From positions 1-64,000 of the forward strand of contig AMGN01000016.1 in the NCBI GenBank assembly GCA_000309865.1: a DNA stretch of 64,000 nucleotides, written 5' to 3'. Shown in pieces: positions 32,756 through 45,066 of this stretch (positions within the stretch are counted from its first letter, which is position 1; every line of letters begins with the position of its first letter). A program made the position numbers and the translations under genes. The notes beneath the pieces are model-generated. The model saw only the letters and a program-made list of their open reading frames with translations, ran no database searches and was not told where the DNA came from. This stretch comes from Methanobacterium sp. Maddingley MBC34. GTDB lineage: Archaea; Methanobacteriota; Methanobacteria; Methanobacteriales; Methanobacteriaceae.

Positions 32756-33937
32756 ACGAAATGTCCTTATTGCAGTACAGATAACCCGGAAAATGCTAAA
32801 TTCTGTGAAGAATGTGGAAAGAAATTAGTTCCAGATGTTGAAAGTGGGGGGAATGAAAATTCTGGAATTGTAAGTCAGGTTAACAAAGATTCTGGAGTTC
32901 AAACTCAAAAAGGGAAAATCTCGCCAAAAAAATCAAATTTAGGCAAAAAGGGAATTATTATCATTGCTGTGGTGATACTGGGACTTTTAGCAGTAGCTGC
33001 TTATGTGTTATATCATCCTGCAGCCACTTCCCCACAAAATGCAACAGTTTTCATTGTATCTGCGGTTTCTGGTGCAGCTCAGGTGACTGATCCCACGGAT
33101 AATAAAACATATGATGTAACTGTTGATTACTATGGAATTTCTGCTGGTTCTGGTTTTATAATTACCAGTGATGGTTACATTGCCTCTGCTGCCCATGTGG
33201 TGGGTGATCCATGGGAACTATCCCATAACGGTGTTATCAAGAAAATGACCAATGATGATCTGAAATATTACGTGGACAAGGCAGCCATCTACATTTTCCT
33301 GCAAAAGGCACACCCGGAAATGATCAATAGTTTGAATGAATCACAGTTAGACACCCTCACCAATCAGTTTATGGCAGCAGGTGCGGTTAAAGCCACCAAT
33401 TACACACACACCATCTATATCAGAGGGCCTGCATTCCCTGAAAGTGCCAGTAAACCAGCCGAAGCACAACTGGTGGACATGGGTAACTCGGACACTGAAA
33501 TGGATGTGGCACTCCTAAAGGTCAATAAGGCCAGCCAACTGCCTTATCTCCCCATAAGTAATCAACAAATCACCGTGGGGGAGAATGTACGTATTTATGG
33601 ATATCCCACAGAACAATTCGCATTTTACGGCGATATGGACACGGAAGGAGGTAGTAAAGAACTCTGGAATAGTATCTACACTGCCAGTCTTACCAGTGGG
33701 ATTGTAAGTGCTGAGAGACCCTCATCTAAAGGCACCACCTACTATCAAACTGATGCTGCAGTGGATAGTGGAAGCAGTGGTGGTCCAGTGTGCAACTCTA
33801 ATAATCAGGTTATAGGAATTCTGGTGCAGGGATTTGAAAAACAGGGATTTAACTTTTTCCTACCATCTAAATACATAACCGAATTATGTAAGGAGAATGG
33901 GGTTAATGTAGGAGGAGGATCATTCCTCCCCTTTTAA
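32756..33937 (+). CDS. Zinc-ribbon, membrane-anchored trypsin-like serine protease; ACG start?
   Basis: Domain order: a zinc ribbon (CPYCSTDNPENAKFCEECG) at residues 3-21, a Ser/Lys/Gln-rich linker, one membrane helix (about 65-83), then an extracytoplasmic trypsin-like domain. That domain has the catalytic triad His in IASAAHVVG, Asp in TEMDVALLKV and Ser in DSGSSGGPVC. The open frame has no ATG, GTG or TTG between its upstream stop (TAA 32741) and the zinc ribbon. AGGAGGGG lies seven bases before ACG 32756, followed by AAA-TGT, so ACG is the apparent start. Starting at GTG 32969 would lose the zinc ribbon and half the anchor. Confidence 0.7.
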   Translation, partial: TKCPYCSTDNPENAKFCEECGKKLVPDVESGGNENSGIVSQVNKDSGVQTQKGKISPKKSNLGKKGIIIIAVVILGLLAVAAYVLYHPAATSPQNATVFIVSAVSGAAQVTDPTDNKTYDVTVDYYGISAGSGFIITSDGYIASAAHVVGDPWELSHNGVIKKMTNDDLKYYVDKAAIYIFLQKAHPEMINSLNESQLDTLTNQFMAAGAVKATNYTHTIYIRGPAFPESASKPAEAQLVDMGNSDTEMDVALLKVNKASQLPYLPISNQQITVGENVRIYGYPTEQFAFYGDMDTEGGSKELWNSIYTASLTSGIVSAERPSSKGTTYYQTDAAVDSGSSGGPVCNSNNQVIGILVQGFEKQGFNFFLPSKYITELCKENGVNVGGGSFLPF

Positions 33938-33999
33938 TCCAATTTTAAAAAATTCTTTTTTTTAAAATAAAAAATCAATTCATTTAATAGTCCCGGTAC

Positions 34000-34776
34000 C
34001 TAAATCAGTTCCAGGTACTTGTTTTTTATCCGGTCAAATTCTTCCTGAGTTATAGCGCCAATATCCAGAAGTTCTTTGGCCTTTTTAATCTTTAACACAG
34101 GATCTTCACCAGGTTCTGTTGATTCTTTTGTTTCTTGTATTTCCTCTGTTTTTACTGATGCCGGTTGAACTTCGGGAATTGCTTCTACAGGGGCAGTTTC
34201 TTTGGATTCGACATCAGCAACCTCTGCATGAGGTATTTCTTTTGCGGGTTTATCTTCAGATTTAGGTTTATCTTCGGATTTAAACTGTTCAGGAACCTTA
34301 ATTTCAGGGATAAAAGATTCCTGAGGAGGTTCTGTCTCAGTGGTTTCAGTTGTTGGAGTTTCTTTTTCTTCTACTACATCAACTAATGGTTCCAGAGGTT
34401 TTTGCCCTGCACCATTTTCCTCAAATTTATGGCCACAGATGATACAGAACTTAGCATCCAATTTATTTTTCTGATTACAGGAAGGACATAGTTTATAATC
34501 GTCTGCAGGGGTAGTTTCAGGGGTTGATATTGGAGTAACTACTGGGGTTTCTTCACTGGGAGTTGTTTGACTGTTTTCACTGGTGGTTGTTGGAGTTACT
34601 TCACCGGACAGCGGTGCTCCACATCCCACACAGAATTTGGCACTTTCAGGGTTGGGTGTCTGACATTCAGGACATGTTTTTGATGGTGAAGAAGGAGGTG
34701 TCTTTTTTACTTCAGACAATGTTTCGCCCCTTCTTTTTGCTTCTAATCTTCTTCTTATCTCATCACTGGAAACCAT
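34000..34776 (-). CDS. Double zinc-ribbon protein with SHOCT-like C terminus
   Basis: Unknown function. Begins with [17 protein letters not shown], a helix also found in the small protein at 61.3 kb. Then come zinc ribbon 1 ([19 protein letters not shown]), a Thr/Pro/Ser-rich linker, zinc ribbon 2 ([19 protein letters not shown]), a long acidic low-complexity linker (Glu/Pro/Thr/Lys), and a final SHOCT-like helix pair ([19 protein letters not shown]). ATG 34776 follows GAGGTG. Probably a scaffold or regulatory protein; no enzyme motif. Convergent with the protease gene, which also carries a zinc ribbon. Confidence 0.75.
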   Translation of the reverse strand: MVSSDEIRRRLEAKRRGETLSEVKKTPPSSPSKTCPECQTPNPESAKFCVGCGAPLSGEVTPTTTSENSQTTPSEETPVVTPISTPETTPADDYKLCPSCNQKNKLDAKFCIICGHKFEENGAGQKPLEPLVDVVEEKETPTTETTETEPPQESFIPEIKVPEQFKSEDKPKSEDKPAKEIPHAEVADVESKETAPVEAIPEVQPASVKTEEIQETKESTEPGEDPVLKIKKAKELLDIGAITQEEFDRIKNKYLELI

Positions 34777-34815
34777 AAACACACCTCTATTATTTTTAAT
34801 CTTTTTATTATTAAT

Positions 34816-34912
34816 TAAACTTTCAAATATATTAATAAACTTTCAAATATCACAATACTTTTGAAAGATTGTCCACTAATTAGTGAAAAAAGATTGTCCA
34901 CTAAATTAGTGA
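34816..34912. repeat. Two consecutive direct duplications
   Basis: TAAACTTTCAAATAT occurs at 34816-34830 and 34836-34850 (period 20). AGATTGTCCACTAA-TTAGTGA occurs at about 34866-34886 and 34891-34912 (period 25). Confidence 0.85.
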
Positions 34913-34955
34913 GATATTCAACCATATAATACATGGTCATGATTAGTAATGGATT

Positions 34956-35723
34956 TTACGGTTGGTTTAATTGCCACATTTGATTCAAAGTACCATATTC
35001 ACCATTTTCTATGGCTTTTTTGGTGAAATTTGATGCATTTTTAATGGATTGAATCAGGTTGTATCCTTTTGTTAGGTAAGCAGTCACGGCTGCAGAGTAA
35101 GTGCATCCTGATCCATGGGTGTTAGTACTTTTAAGGATTTCACCCTCAATGAAACTTAAAGAATTCTCAGTTAAAGAGTTTTCATAAAAAATATCTCTAC
35201 CATTCAGATGTCCTCCGGTAACCACAGTGGGGCAGAGTTTCCCCAGTTCACGGGCCGCATCAGAAGCATCTTCTTCATTTTTTATTTTCAGTCCAGTTAA
35301 TGCCTCTGCTTCATGTGTATTGGGAGTGGTTAGTTCGGCCAGGGGTAGAAGATGTTTTTTCAGGGATTCAACCAGATCCTCCTGGGATAAAGTTCCTCCG
35401 GAACCTGCCACCAGCACTGGATCCACCACCAGTTTTAACTGGTATTCAGTTACTTTGCTGGCCACCATTTCCACCATTTCTGCTGAATATAACATACCTG
35501 TTTTGGCATAGTGTATATCCGCATCAGCCATTATCAGGTCTATCTGTCTAGATACAAAATCAGGGTTAACAGGCTCTACACCGACCACTTGTTTCACATT
35601 CTGGGCAGTGAGTGCGGTGATAACTGCAGTTGGGTAAACGCCCAGTGCCTGGAAGGTTTTCGCATCAGCCATGATCCCAGCACCTCCAGATGGGTCGAAA
35701 CCAGCAATGGAAAGGGCCATCAT
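34956..35723 (-). CDS. thiD: Hydroxymethylpyrimidine (phosphate) kinase
   Basis: Phosphorylates HMP and HMP-phosphate for thiamine pyrophosphate synthesis. The ribokinase-fold N terminus is [20 protein letters not shown], followed by [25 protein letters not shown] and the catalytic [12 protein letters not shown] loop. 255 residues, a stand-alone ThiD. Many archaea instead have ThiD fused to ThiN. Overlaps cofC by four bases (ATGA), so translation is coupled although thiamine and F420 are different pathways. Confidence 0.92.
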   Translation of the reverse strand: MMALSIAGFDPSGGAGIMADAKTFQALGVYPTAVITALTAQNVKQVVGVEPVNPDFVSRQIDLIMADADIHYAKTGMLYSAEMVEMVASKVTEYQLKLVVDPVLVAGSGGTLSQEDLVESLKKHLLPLAELTTPNTHEAEALTGLKIKNEEDASDAARELGKLCPTVVTGGHLNGRDIFYENSLTENSLSFIEGEILKSTNTHGSGCTYSAAVTAYLTKGYNLIQSIKNASNFTKKAIENGEYGTLNQMWQLNQP

Positions 35724-36391
35724 TTTTTCTCCACCATTAAACGCTCAGTTCCATGGTTTGATTTTACCCTTAGGCCTATGCTTTTGAGGAATTTGCGTGT
35801 TTCAGTTCCAAAACCATGGATCATGATCTCGCCCAGGTCTTCGGCGGTGTTAACATCCAGGGAAAGGTAAAAAGAGTCATAGATATACCAGGGCATCCCA
35901 GCATTTTCTGCTTCTTTAAGGTGTTCGAAAAAGCTCCAATCTCCGAATTTCATCTGAATATCCTGGGTAGGGCATAGCAGTGCATTGGTTCCACCGCCCT
36001 TGGCCGGGGCAATGACCAGTGGCCATTTATCTGAAAGTTCAACCATTTCCTGAACCTGGTCCGGATGGATTAGAGGGACGTCTGAGGGTACAATGAGCAC
36101 CTGACTGGCGTAGTCAGAACACCACTCCACTGCCTGGGTCAGTGCTCCGTTAAGATCAGTTTTACCCTTCTCTGATAGGCAGGTAACATTTAAATCCTTA
36201 ACAAAATTAAGAACATCTGAATCTGAACTTATAACCACTACCTGATCTACATTACCTCTTATTGCCCCTATAACATCCATTAACATAGATTTAAGAATGT
36301 TTTCTCTCTCTAAGGGCGAGAGGGTGGGGGATAATCTCGTTTTTGCCTCAGAGAACCTGGAAACAGGAATTATTGCAAATGTCTTGGTCAT
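35720..36391 (-). CDS. cofC: 2-phospho-L-lactate guanylyltransferase
   Basis: Activates 2-phospho-L-lactate (or a related three-carbon acid phosphate) with GTP in coenzyme F420 biosynthesis. [20 protein letters not shown] gives the nucleotidyltransferase start, [16 protein letters not shown] the metal-binding Asp motif and [11 protein letters not shown] the substrate loop. The ATG at 36391 (MTKTF) is chosen; a TTG three codons upstream is possible. About 223 residues, normal for CofC. Upstream partner of thiD. Confidence 0.9.
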   Translation of the reverse strand: MTKTFAIIPVSRFSEAKTRLSPTLSPLERENILKSMLMDVIGAIRGNVDQVVVISSDSDVLNFVKDLNVTCLSEKGKTDLNGALTQAVEWCSDYASQVLIVPSDVPLIHPDQVQEMVELSDKWPLVIAPAKGGGTNALLCPTQDIQMKFGDWSFFEHLKEAENAGMPWYIYDSFYLSLDVNTAEDLGEIMIHGFGTETRKFLKSIGLRVKSNHGTERLMVEKK

Positions 36392-36483
36392 GTCAATCAA
36401 TTTGTTAGCTTAATTCGTTTAATGGAAACCATTTTAGATGAATTTCTTTTTATGTAGGAAATTTATTGAAAGGAAATTCCTCA

Positions 36484-37173
36484 TCATATTCCAAGATTGT
36501 TCTTGAACCACTGCCTGAAGTCACTGATCACGGTGTTGACACTATTATCAGACTCTGCAGTGAATGAAATATTTTCAATTCCCTCAGAAGTTAGGTTGAA
36601 TCTGCTCATTACATTAGCTTTAGCAGTGTCCAGTTTTTCCTGTAACTGGTAGTATTTTGTTTTCTGATTCTGTACCACTGCCATTGCTTCGCCAGTATAG
36701 ACATCAACATTCCCTTTGCTTACAATGATCCAGATCTGCATCTGGGACTGGGTGGCGTTTTGAAGATCGGATGGGTTTGAACTGTCAATGATCTGTTTGA
36801 TCTGGCTTGATGCAGTGCCTGATGGGTTGAGTGTGGCTCCAGGGACTGCTTTTTGATCTGGTTCTATACAGTACGCCCTTACAGTGTCATTGTTATTGGG
36901 GTTGATCTTTTTGCCATCGATAACAACCAAGTCCTGTGATTCTTTACTTTTTAGGATGGTTCCTTTATCCACCACCAATGGTTTAGTACCATTATTTTTT
37001 ATGGTGACGTTGTGGGGTATGGTTCCAGCAGCTGTATTTTGAACAATTTCAACCTGTTTATTATCATAGGCCTGTTCCAGTGTTATTCCACCACCAGAAA
37101 GGAAACTCATGGCTCCACATCCTGCTGCAAAGACCACCACTACCAGTATCAGTAAGATCAACCGAATGTTCAT
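36484..37173 (-). CDS. Predicted lipoprotein of unknown function
   Basis: 229 residues beginning with a signal peptide and lipobox-like end ([15 protein letters not shown]), so probably lipid-anchored outside the membrane. The mature part has a beta-rich first half ([40 protein letters not shown]) that looks like an immunoglobulin-like or transglutaminase-adjacent domain. A helical C-terminal half includes [19 protein letters not shown]. No enzyme motif and no named family recognised. Transcribed alone, with a long A/T-rich, repeat-containing leader. Confidence 0.7.
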   Translation of the reverse strand: MNIRLILLILVVVVFAAGCGAMSFLSGGGITLEQAYDNKQVEIVQNTAAGTIPHNVTIKNNGTKPLVVDKGTILKSKESQDLVVIDGKKINPNNNDTVRAYCIEPDQKAVPGATLNPSGTASSQIKQIIDSSNPSDLQNATQSQMQIWIIVSKGNVDVYTGEAMAVVQNQKTKYYQLQEKLDTAKANVMSRFNLTSEGIENISFTAESDNSVNTVISDFRQWFKNNLGI

Positions 37174-37294
37174 ATACTCTCCTTATAACACCACAAGGAT
37201 GCTAAATATATTGTACTAAGATTCTATCCTTGTACTTAAATTTTTATCCAAGTTCTTTGGTTATATTGACAATTATATATTGTATGCGGATTAT

Positions 37295-37383
37295 TTATTC
37301 CTAATATATTTTATCCGGAATTATTTTTCCAATATATTTTATCCGAATTTATTTATTCCAATGTATTTATCCGGAATTATTCC
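37295..37383. repeat. Three imperfect copies of a 30-bp unit
   Basis: The pattern TTCC-AATATATTTTATCCG-GAATTATT recurs three times between 37295 and 37383 in the leader of the lipoprotein gene and downstream of proS, with small indels. Confidence 0.75.
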
Positions 37384-37411
37384 AGGAAGTTATTCAAGGT
37401 TTTTTTATTGA

Positions 37412-38818
<1,407 letters not shown>

Positions 38819-39455
38819 TTCTTCACCATAACTATTAATTAAATAATTGGATTTTTTTTTGATGGATAAAATGATTTTCCTGTAACTTTAATACTTATTT
38901 ATTATTATATAAAAGAGAAACTTCTTATTTTTTCTTATTCTTACTTTCTATTCCTGTTTTATATCCTATGTAATTAAATTTACAAAAGTATTCAAATTAG
39001 AGTTAATATTTAGGTTTTAATATTGGGCCATAATAAATGTTTTGAATAAAAAGAATAATGGCAAATATTTTGAATAAAAAGGACAATGGTTAAAAACAAA
39101 AATATAACACCTTTATAAATCATCAATATGTCAATTTTCATCATCCTGCAGGATTAACCACAATAATTTTCTTTTCTAATTCAATATCTCCTCGGATTAT
39201 AGAGGATAAAATCAAAAATTATTTTATCTCTTAACCTAAAGATCAGTATGTATATTTTAATTTATTTATGGACCTTAATTTATTTAGGGCTGAAATTCAA
39301 GGGAAACGTTTAATTAATTATGGGATGAAAAAATACTCGGAATATCTACATTATTATCCAGCTAGATGTATCTATTACCATGAAAAAACAACGAGTAAAT
39401 ATTTAATTTATTCATTGGCTGGAAACAAATTGATATTATAAAAAAGGAGATACAC
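38819..39455. other. 640-bp AT-rich divergent intergenic region
   Basis: Promoter space between proS and the G1P dehydrogenase gene. No coding frame seen. Holds a 22-bp-class direct duplication (TTTTGAATAAAAAG-A/G-A-T/C-AATGG) at 39042-39063 and 39070-39091. AAAGGAG at about 39444-39450 is the ribosome-binding site of the next gene. Confidence 0.5.
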
Positions 39456-40502
39456 ATGGATTTTAATCGGGTGAAATTACCTAGGGAGATCCACAGTGGA
39501 CCCGGAGTGATCAAAGAAACTGGATCCATTTGTAAGGATTTAAAGCTCAGTGGGAAGGTACTGGTAGCCAGTGGCCCACAAACAATGAAAATTGCCGGTG
39601 AAGCCGTCATCAGCAGCCTTCAAGATCATGATTTTGATGTGGAAACCATTATAATAAAAAAACCATCCCTGGATGAAGTTGAAGGAGTTCAGGATCGTAT
39701 GGATAATATGAGTGCTGTTCTTGGAGTTGGTGGTGGGAAGGTGATTGATGTGGCCAAAATGGCAGCCACCAAACTAGGAGTTCACTCAGTAAGTATTCCC
39801 ACAGCAGCCTCTCACGATGGAATCTCATCTCCCAGGGCTTCCATCAAAAACCAGGGAGGGAGTGTTTCCATGGAGGCCGAACCACCCATGGGAGTTATTG
39901 CAGATACCCAGATCATCAGCCAGGCACCCTTTCGACTCTTAGCAGCAGGATGTGGGGATATCATCTCCAACTACACTGCAGTCCTGGACTGGAAACTAGC
40001 ACATAGATTGTTAAATGAAGATTACAGTGATTCTGCATCTGCTTTATCACTTGTTACTGCCGAAATGCTGATTAAATCTGCGAGTGATATAAAAGAGGGT
40101 CTTATTGAAAGTGCAGCCATTGTAGTCAAGGCACTTATATCCAGTGGAATGGCCATCAGCATTGCCGGTAACAGCAGACCGGCCAGTGGCGCTGAACATA
40201 AATTTAGCCATGCATTGGATATTTTAGCACCGCAACCCGCCCTTCACGGTGAACAATGTGGGGTGGGGACCATCATGATGATGTACCTCCATGGGGGGGA
40301 CTGGAAATTCATTCGTGATACTCTTAAAACCATTAAAGCCCCTGTAAATGCACGTGAACTTGGAATAGAACCAGAGTATATTATTAAAGCCCTTATGAAA
40401 GCACATAGCATCCGGAAGGAGAGGTATACTATTCTTGGTGATAGGGGCCTTACCGAAGCTGCCGCCACTAAACTGGCACGTAAAACCGGAGTTATTGAGT
40501 GA
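39456..40502 (+). CDS. egsA: sn-glycerol-1-phosphate dehydrogenase
   Basis: Reduces dihydroxyacetone phosphate to sn-glycerol-1-phosphate, the backbone of archaeal ether lipids. Polyol-dehydrogenase fold. [15 protein letters not shown] (about 91-105) binds NAD(P), and [18 protein letters not shown] is the conserved active-site loop. Zinc is held by Asp in [10 protein letters not shown], His in [13 protein letters not shown] and His in LHGEQCGVG. 348 residues, complete, with AAAGGAG upstream. Confidence 0.96.
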   Translation: MDFNRVKLPREIHSGPGVIKETGSICKDLKLSGKVLVASGPQTMKIAGEAVISSLQDHDFDVETIIIKKPSLDEVEGVQDRMDNMSAVLGVGGGKVIDVAKMAATKLGVHSVSIPTAASHDGISSPRASIKNQGGSVSMEAEPPMGVIADTQIISQAPFRLLAAGCGDIISNYTAVLDWKLAHRLLNEDYSDSASALSLVTAEMLIKSASDIKEGLIESAAIVVKALISSGMAISIAGNSRPASGAEHKFSHALDILAPQPALHGEQCGVGTIMMMYLHGGDWKFIRDTLKTIKAPVNARELGIEPEYIIKALMKAHSIRKERYTILGDRGLTEAAATKLARKTGVIE

Positions 40503-40645
40503 ATAATTTTAATAACTTGATAAAGTTACACCAAATGAATTTAAATAGAATTGTACCAAATAATAATATCCAAAACTAAATTTAATATTAATCAGTAACT
40601 AATTTCATAGGGCGGGAGACTTCAATTCCATGGAGAGGATAAATA

Positions 40646-41077
40646 ATGATAACCCTCATCGGAAATAACTTAGCAGAAAAAGGACTAAAATTCATGCATT
40701 ATGGGGCAGCTAACCAGTGCGATGAATGCCGCTTCAGAGCAACCTGTACTGAATCCTTGGAAGAGGGTAGGATATATCGGATCAGGGAGGTTAAAAACAC
40801 AGAACATCCTTGTATGGTCCATGATAGTGGTAAGGTTAAAGTGGTGGAAGTGGAGAAAGCTTTGATAAAAGCTGCTATTGATTCAAAACGTGCATTTGAA
40901 GGTTCTAATATTATTTTTAATCCCCCTGAATGTGATGAAGATTGTTCAATGCATGAACTCTGCTTTCCAGAGGGCCTTTACCCTGAAGATAAGTGTAAAA
41001 TAACAAAGAAAATGGGAAAACCCAGTGAAAAATGTCCTAAAGGATTAAACCTTAACATGGTCATACTTAAGTATTAA
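40646..41077 (+). CDS. UPF0179 family cysteine-rich protein
   Basis: Conserved archaeal protein of unknown function, 143 residues. It has eleven cysteines arranged in clusters ([46 protein letters not shown]), which suggests zinc or iron-sulfur binding. The N-terminal beta segment [20 protein letters not shown] is the family signature. Found next to housekeeping genes here, between G1P dehydrogenase and ribose-5-phosphate isomerase. Confidence 0.88.
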   Translation: MITLIGNNLAEKGLKFMHYGAANQCDECRFRATCTESLEEGRIYRIREVKNTEHPCMVHDSGKVKVVEVEKALIKAAIDSKRAFEGSNIIFNPPECDEDCSMHELCFPEGLYPEDKCKITKKMGKPSEKCPKGLNLNMVILKY

Positions 41078-41203
41078 ACTAGATTTAAAATGTGAAAAAC
41101 ACATAGAGAATAGAAAAAATTTACATATAATAGGAAGATTTATACCAGATTTTGTATATTAATCATAAACTAAAGTTTTGTTAATGTTAAATGGAGCTAA
41201 TAT

Positions 41204-41923
41204 ATGCATCCGAAAAAAGAAGTTGCCTGGGAAGCTGCCCAGCTGGTAGATGATGCTAAAAAGGAAGTTGCCGAAAAAGCAGCAATGATGGTCACTGATG
41301 GGCAGGTCCTGGGCCTTGGAACTGGATCAACTGCTCATTACTTTATTCAGAAACTTGGGAGTAGGATCAAAGAAGAGGAAATCGAACTCATGGGGATACC
41401 CACTTCCTATCAGTCTTTTTTCCTGGCAAGGGATTGTGGAATACCTTTAACCACCCTTGATGAACACTTACCTGATCTGGCTGTGGATGGTGCCGACGAA
41501 GTCGACCCTGAATTGAATCTCATAAAAGGTGGGGGAGCAGCCCACACCTTAGAGAAGATCGTTGACTCCGCAGCCGGGAAATTCCTGGTCATTGTAGATG
41601 AATCCAAACAGGTTAAACAACTGGGAGATTTCCCAGTGCCACTTGAAGTGATACCTGCCGCATACCGGCCGGTTACGGAATGGGTGAAAACTGCTGGTGG
41701 TGTACCATCCCTGAGAATGGCTCAGATGAAAGATGGGCCAGTGATAACCGACAATAATAATTTTGTGGTGGATGTTCAGTTTAAAGAGATACCTAACCCA
41801 CACGAACTGGAAATAGCACTCAACAGCATCCCCGGTGTAGTAGAAAATGGTATATTCGCAGGGATAGCAGATCAGGTTCTAATTGCCACTGCTAATGGAG
41901 TTAAATCATTAAAGAAAAGTTAA
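41204..41923 (+). CDS. rpiA: Ribose-5-phosphate isomerase A
   Basis: Interconverts ribose-5-phosphate and ribulose-5-phosphate for nucleotide and aromatic precursor supply. [12 protein letters not shown] (about 42-53), [42 protein letters not shown] (catalytic Asp, Glu and Lys) and NNFVVDVQF are standard RpiA motifs. The first 25 residues ([20 protein letters not shown]) form an extra helix containing an internal KKEVA repeat, not typical of the family; a start further in cannot be excluded. 239 residues. Confidence 0.94.
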   Translation: MHPKKEVAWEAAQLVDDAKKEVAEKAAMMVTDGQVLGLGTGSTAHYFIQKLGSRIKEEEIELMGIPTSYQSFFLARDCGIPLTTLDEHLPDLAVDGADEVDPELNLIKGGGAAHTLEKIVDSAAGKFLVIVDESKQVKQLGDFPVPLEVIPAAYRPVTEWVKTAGGVPSLRMAQMKDGPVITDNNNFVVDVQFKEIPNPHELEIALNSIPGVVENGIFAGIADQVLIATANGVKSLKKS

Positions 41924-42092
41924 ATTTTTTTTAAAAGATTTAAATCATTAATAATTCATCTAAAAGAGTTAAATTCATCCTATTCTTTTTTTTATAAATT
42001 CATTTCTCCCAAAATTAGTATTAGATATTAGTATTAGATCCTCGTGTATTAGATCCTTATTTTATCCAACTATTCTATAAATCCCATTAATT

Positions 42093-42395
42093 TCAGATAT
42101 AAAAACCGATTAATGCCGTGATTATGTTAGCCACTAAAGAGATGGATAATGCTCGGGGATAGTCAATTTCCAGTAATAATTTTAATAAAACTGTTTCTAC
42201 CAGGAAAACAAGTGTTTCCGTTAAAAGGAAGCTGGGATAAAGGTAGAGATAGCTGAATGTGGCCAGGGGCAACGTGATTGAATTAATGAGAAAAGAGTAA
42301 AATAAGAGTTTCAACGGTTCTTTCCGGATGAATAACCATATGACTATGAATTCAATGAATAAAGTTAATATCCAGGGAATGATAAGGCGAAACAT
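42093..42395 (-). CDS. Small four-helix membrane protein
   Basis: 100 residues, nearly all hydrophobic, with three or four membrane helices ([73 protein letters not shown]). The charged Glu residues within helices resemble small ECF- or sortase-associated membrane proteins, but no family is recognised. Downstream of a secreted protein gene on the same strand (gap about 210 bases), so the two may act together. Confidence 0.65.
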   Translation of the reverse strand: MFRLIIPWILTLFIEFIVIWLFIRKEPLKLLFYSFLINSITLPLATFSYLYLYPSFLLTETLVFLVETVLLKLLLEIDYPRALSISLVANIITALIGFYI

Positions 42396-42606
42396 TGTTA
42401 GAGTATGGTTTTGTATATACTTTTTGAATATATCTTTGAATGGTATTTTTAGTCTTAGAACTTATTGTCCCAATTTTAATTCCATTTTATGATCCATTTA
42501 ATCCATTAATTAAATCCATTTTACTAATTAATCATTAATTAAAATCCATTTAATGATTAAACACTTAAAATATGCCATTATGTATGTATTTTTCCAATAA
42601 ATGGGT

Positions 42607-43245
42607 TTAATTTGATCTGCGCCTAATAATGATGAATAATATGAGGGCCAGTGCTATAATGGGCAATGCAATGAAGTAAACATAGTAATCCCATGATTGT
42701 CCGGATATTGTAGGTTCTGGAGTCTGATTCTGACTCTGGAAAGGTTGTTCAACTTTCTGACCATTATTGTATGTGTAGACAACCTTCTCTTTTTGTATGT
42801 CCAGGTTATTTCCCTGAATAGATTTGATATTAAGGATAATAAGGGCACTTTGGAGAGGGTTAGCCTCATTCACTGTTCCATAATTTCCTTCCAGTTTAAG
42901 ACTGGAACGTGCCACCCTGGTGTCATTGTTTAAAAATTCACTCACTTGAGTATCATTCATCTGATTCACCTGCATCTGGTTAAAAACAGACCCAGGAACA
43001 GCATAAATAGAACAAGTGCTTAACTTATAGAAACTAAACTCTGATGAGTTTAAAACATCCATGGAGGGGTTAGGACTGCCATGGAGAATGAAAACATAAT
43101 CAGAGTAATCCTGTATATTGGATAACTGATAACTGAATGGTATGTTCTTTTCTCCGGGATTTATAACATCAGCTGATGATGTCCCGGTAATAGCTAACAG
43201 AATTAATATGAAAATTAGGATTCGGCTGAAATTTAATAACTTCAT
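42607..43245 (-). CDS. Secreted protein with C-terminal membrane anchor
   Basis: 212 residues, unknown function. A signal peptide ([19 protein letters not shown]) leads to an extracytoplasmic domain of about 150 residues rich in Asn and Ser. After a Gln/Pro-rich stalk a single C-terminal helix ([18 protein letters not shown]) ends in RRRSN. This is a type I topology with the positively charged tail inside. Several Asn-X-Ser/Thr sites could be glycosylated, which fits a genome with a glycan island. Confidence 0.7.
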   Translation of the reverse strand: MKLLNFSRILIFILILLAITGTSSADVINPGEKNIPFSYQLSNIQDYSDYVFILHGSPNPSMDVLNSSEFSFYKLSTCSIYAVPGSVFNQMQVNQMNDTQVSEFLNNDTRVARSSLKLEGNYGTVNEANPLQSALIILNIKSIQGNNLDIQKEKVVYTYNNGQKVEQPFQSQNQTPEPTISGQSWDYYVYFIALPIIALALILFIIIRRRSN

Positions 43246-43390
43246 GATTATAATATAGCTATCTTTTTATATTATTTTTTTGATTGAGATCATCTGTATT
43301 AACACCAGCTCATATGTTAAAATAAGTGATGATTTAACTTTTTATTGGTTTTTAAATTTTATTGGTTTAAATTTTATTGGTTTTGAATGT

Positions 43391-44194
43391 TTATTCCATT
43401 AATTTCTGTATGAATAATGAAACTAAAAATCCAAGTCCCAAAACCAGGACAATGGTAGCTCCAGAAGCCAGGTTGAAAAGGTATGAAATGTACAAGCCGC
43501 CAGTGGTTAATACCATTCCCAGGATCACCGATAGTATCATCATCCGTCCCAGATGGTAAGTGTACTGTTTAGCAATGGCTGCGGGGATGGTTAAAAGGGC
43601 AATTACCAGTATCACACCCACCACTTTAATCATAACCACCACTGATAAGGCCACCAGAGACAATAAGAGGAGGTAAATAGCAGTAGTGGGCATGCCCATA
43701 ACCTGGCTGAATTCCTCATCAAAAGAAATACCCTGGAACTCTCTCTGGAACAAAAAGACCATGATGATAATTACAATATCTAGAATGAACATTATCATCA
43801 GGTCATTGACTGGTACGGTGAGTATGCTTCCGAAGAGGTAGCTCATGAGATCTGGAACATAACCTGGGGTCAGGTTGATAAATATAATTCCAATAGCCAT
43901 TCCCAGACTCCAGAGTATCCCAATAGCCGTGTCTTCACTGATTTTAACCTTTTTACTGGTTAATCCCATTAATATGGCAGACACAATACTGAAGGGTATT
44001 GCTGCTAAGATGGGGTTAACTCCCAGGAAGTATCCCAGACCTATTCCACCAAATGCAGCGTGGGATATTCCTCCACTGATGAAGACTATGCGTTTAACAA
44101 CCACGTAGGTCCCCACCAATCCACAGGCCACACTCACCAGAACTGCAGCAATAAAGGCATTCTGCATGAAAGTATATTCAAGTATTCCAGTCAC
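43391..44194 (-). CDS. znuB: Zn/Mn ABC transporter permease (ZnuB/MntB)
   Basis: Integral membrane subunit of a cluster-9 metal ABC importer. 267 residues with about eight hydrophobic helices. Family motifs are [35 protein letters not shown] (the permease loop that contacts the ATPase), [17 protein letters not shown] and [19 protein letters not shown]. Third gene of the znuA-znuC-znuB unit, 79 bases after znuC. Zinc versus manganese cannot be told from sequence. Confidence 0.9.
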   Translation of the reverse strand: MTGILEYTFMQNAFIAAVLVSVACGLVGTYVVVKRIVFISGGISHAAFGGIGLGYFLGVNPILAAIPFSIVSAILMGLTSKKVKISEDTAIGILWSLGMAIGIIFINLTPGYVPDLMSYLFGSILTVPVNDLMIMFILDIVIIIMVFLFQREFQGISFDEEFSQVMGMPTTAIYLLLLSLVALSVVVMIKVVGVILVIALLTIPAAIAKQYTYHLGRMMILSVILGMVLTTGGLYISYLFNLASGATIVLVLGLGFLVSLFIQKLME

Positions 44195-44273
44195 TTTAGA
44201 TCAATTCCTAAGTTAGTAAAGTATCATGTAATTTCATGAAATGATTGTATTCTTAAAGATTTAATTATTTGAA

Positions 44274-45020
44274 TTAATGCTTTTTCAAAACTCTGTGGGG
44301 AATTCCATGACTTATAAGGCCAATTGGGCATTTATAAACTGCTTCCAGACCTTTCTCGGAATCTTCCACTGGTCCATGGTAGTACAGTTTCTGATTGAGG
44401 CAGGCAATGTTTTCAACCTGGGTGGAAACAGCACCCACATCGTGACTTATCAATACAATGGCCATTCTTTCCCGAAGTCTAGATAAGAGTTTATAAAATG
44501 AATCCTGCATTTCAGGGTCTATGCTGGCCATGGGTTCATCCAGAAGCAATAGTTTAGGGTCTCGTACCAGTGCCCTGGCAATGAAAACCCGTTGCATCTG
44601 ACCCCCTGAAAGCCGGCTCATCTGACGATCCTGCAATTTCAGCATGCCAACTTCTTCCAGTGCTTCTGTTACCATATCACGGTCTTTATCAGAGTATCCC
44701 TTGAAAAGACCATGATATCTGCCGGATAATACTGTGTCACGGACGTTTATGGGAAAATCTGGGTCAAATGATACGTGCTGTGGGAGGTAACCAATGGGAT
44801 TGTGTGGATTTCCAGGTTGGTTTCCAAATACCGAGACACTACCCTGGTCTGCTTTCAACAGTCCCAGTATGACCTTGAGAAGGGTGCTCTTACCCCCACC
44901 ATTGGGGCCGATTATGGCTAAAAAATCATTAACTCCAATCTGGAGGTTAATATTCTGGAGAACTGGCTGATTATTAAACTTTACAGATACATTCTCCATT
45001 TCAACAGCATTATGAACCAC
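44274..45020 (-). CDS. znuC: Zn/Mn ABC transporter ATP-binding protein (ZnuC)
   Basis: Cytoplasmic ATPase of the metal importer. Walker [17 protein letters not shown] (about 38-53), Q-loop YLPQHVSFD, signature [15 protein letters not shown] and Walker [14 protein letters not shown], followed by the switch His in VLISHDVG. 248 residues. Starts 46 bases after znuA and is followed by the permease, all on the minus strand. Confidence 0.93.
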   Translation of the reverse strand: MVHNAVEMENVSVKFNNQPVLQNINLQIGVNDFLAIIGPNGGGKSTLLKVILGLLKADQGSVSVFGNQPGNPHNPIGYLPQHVSFDPDFPINVRDTVLSGRYHGLFKGYSDKDRDMVTEALEEVGMLKLQDRQMSRLSGGQMQRVFIARALVRDPKLLLLDEPMASIDPEMQDSFYKLLSRLRERMAIVLISHDVGAVSTQVENIACLNQKLYYHGPVEDSEKGLEAVYKCPIGLISHGIPHRVLKKH

Positions 45021-45066
45021 GATATCAACATACTCCTATAGTTAATAATTGCCATATTTATTAAGT

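Noticed and set aside
39143..39154. 12-bp perfect palindrome ATCCTGCAGGAT
   Set aside because: Palindromes of this length are expected several times by chance in 64 kb, and it is not placed at a recognisable promoter.
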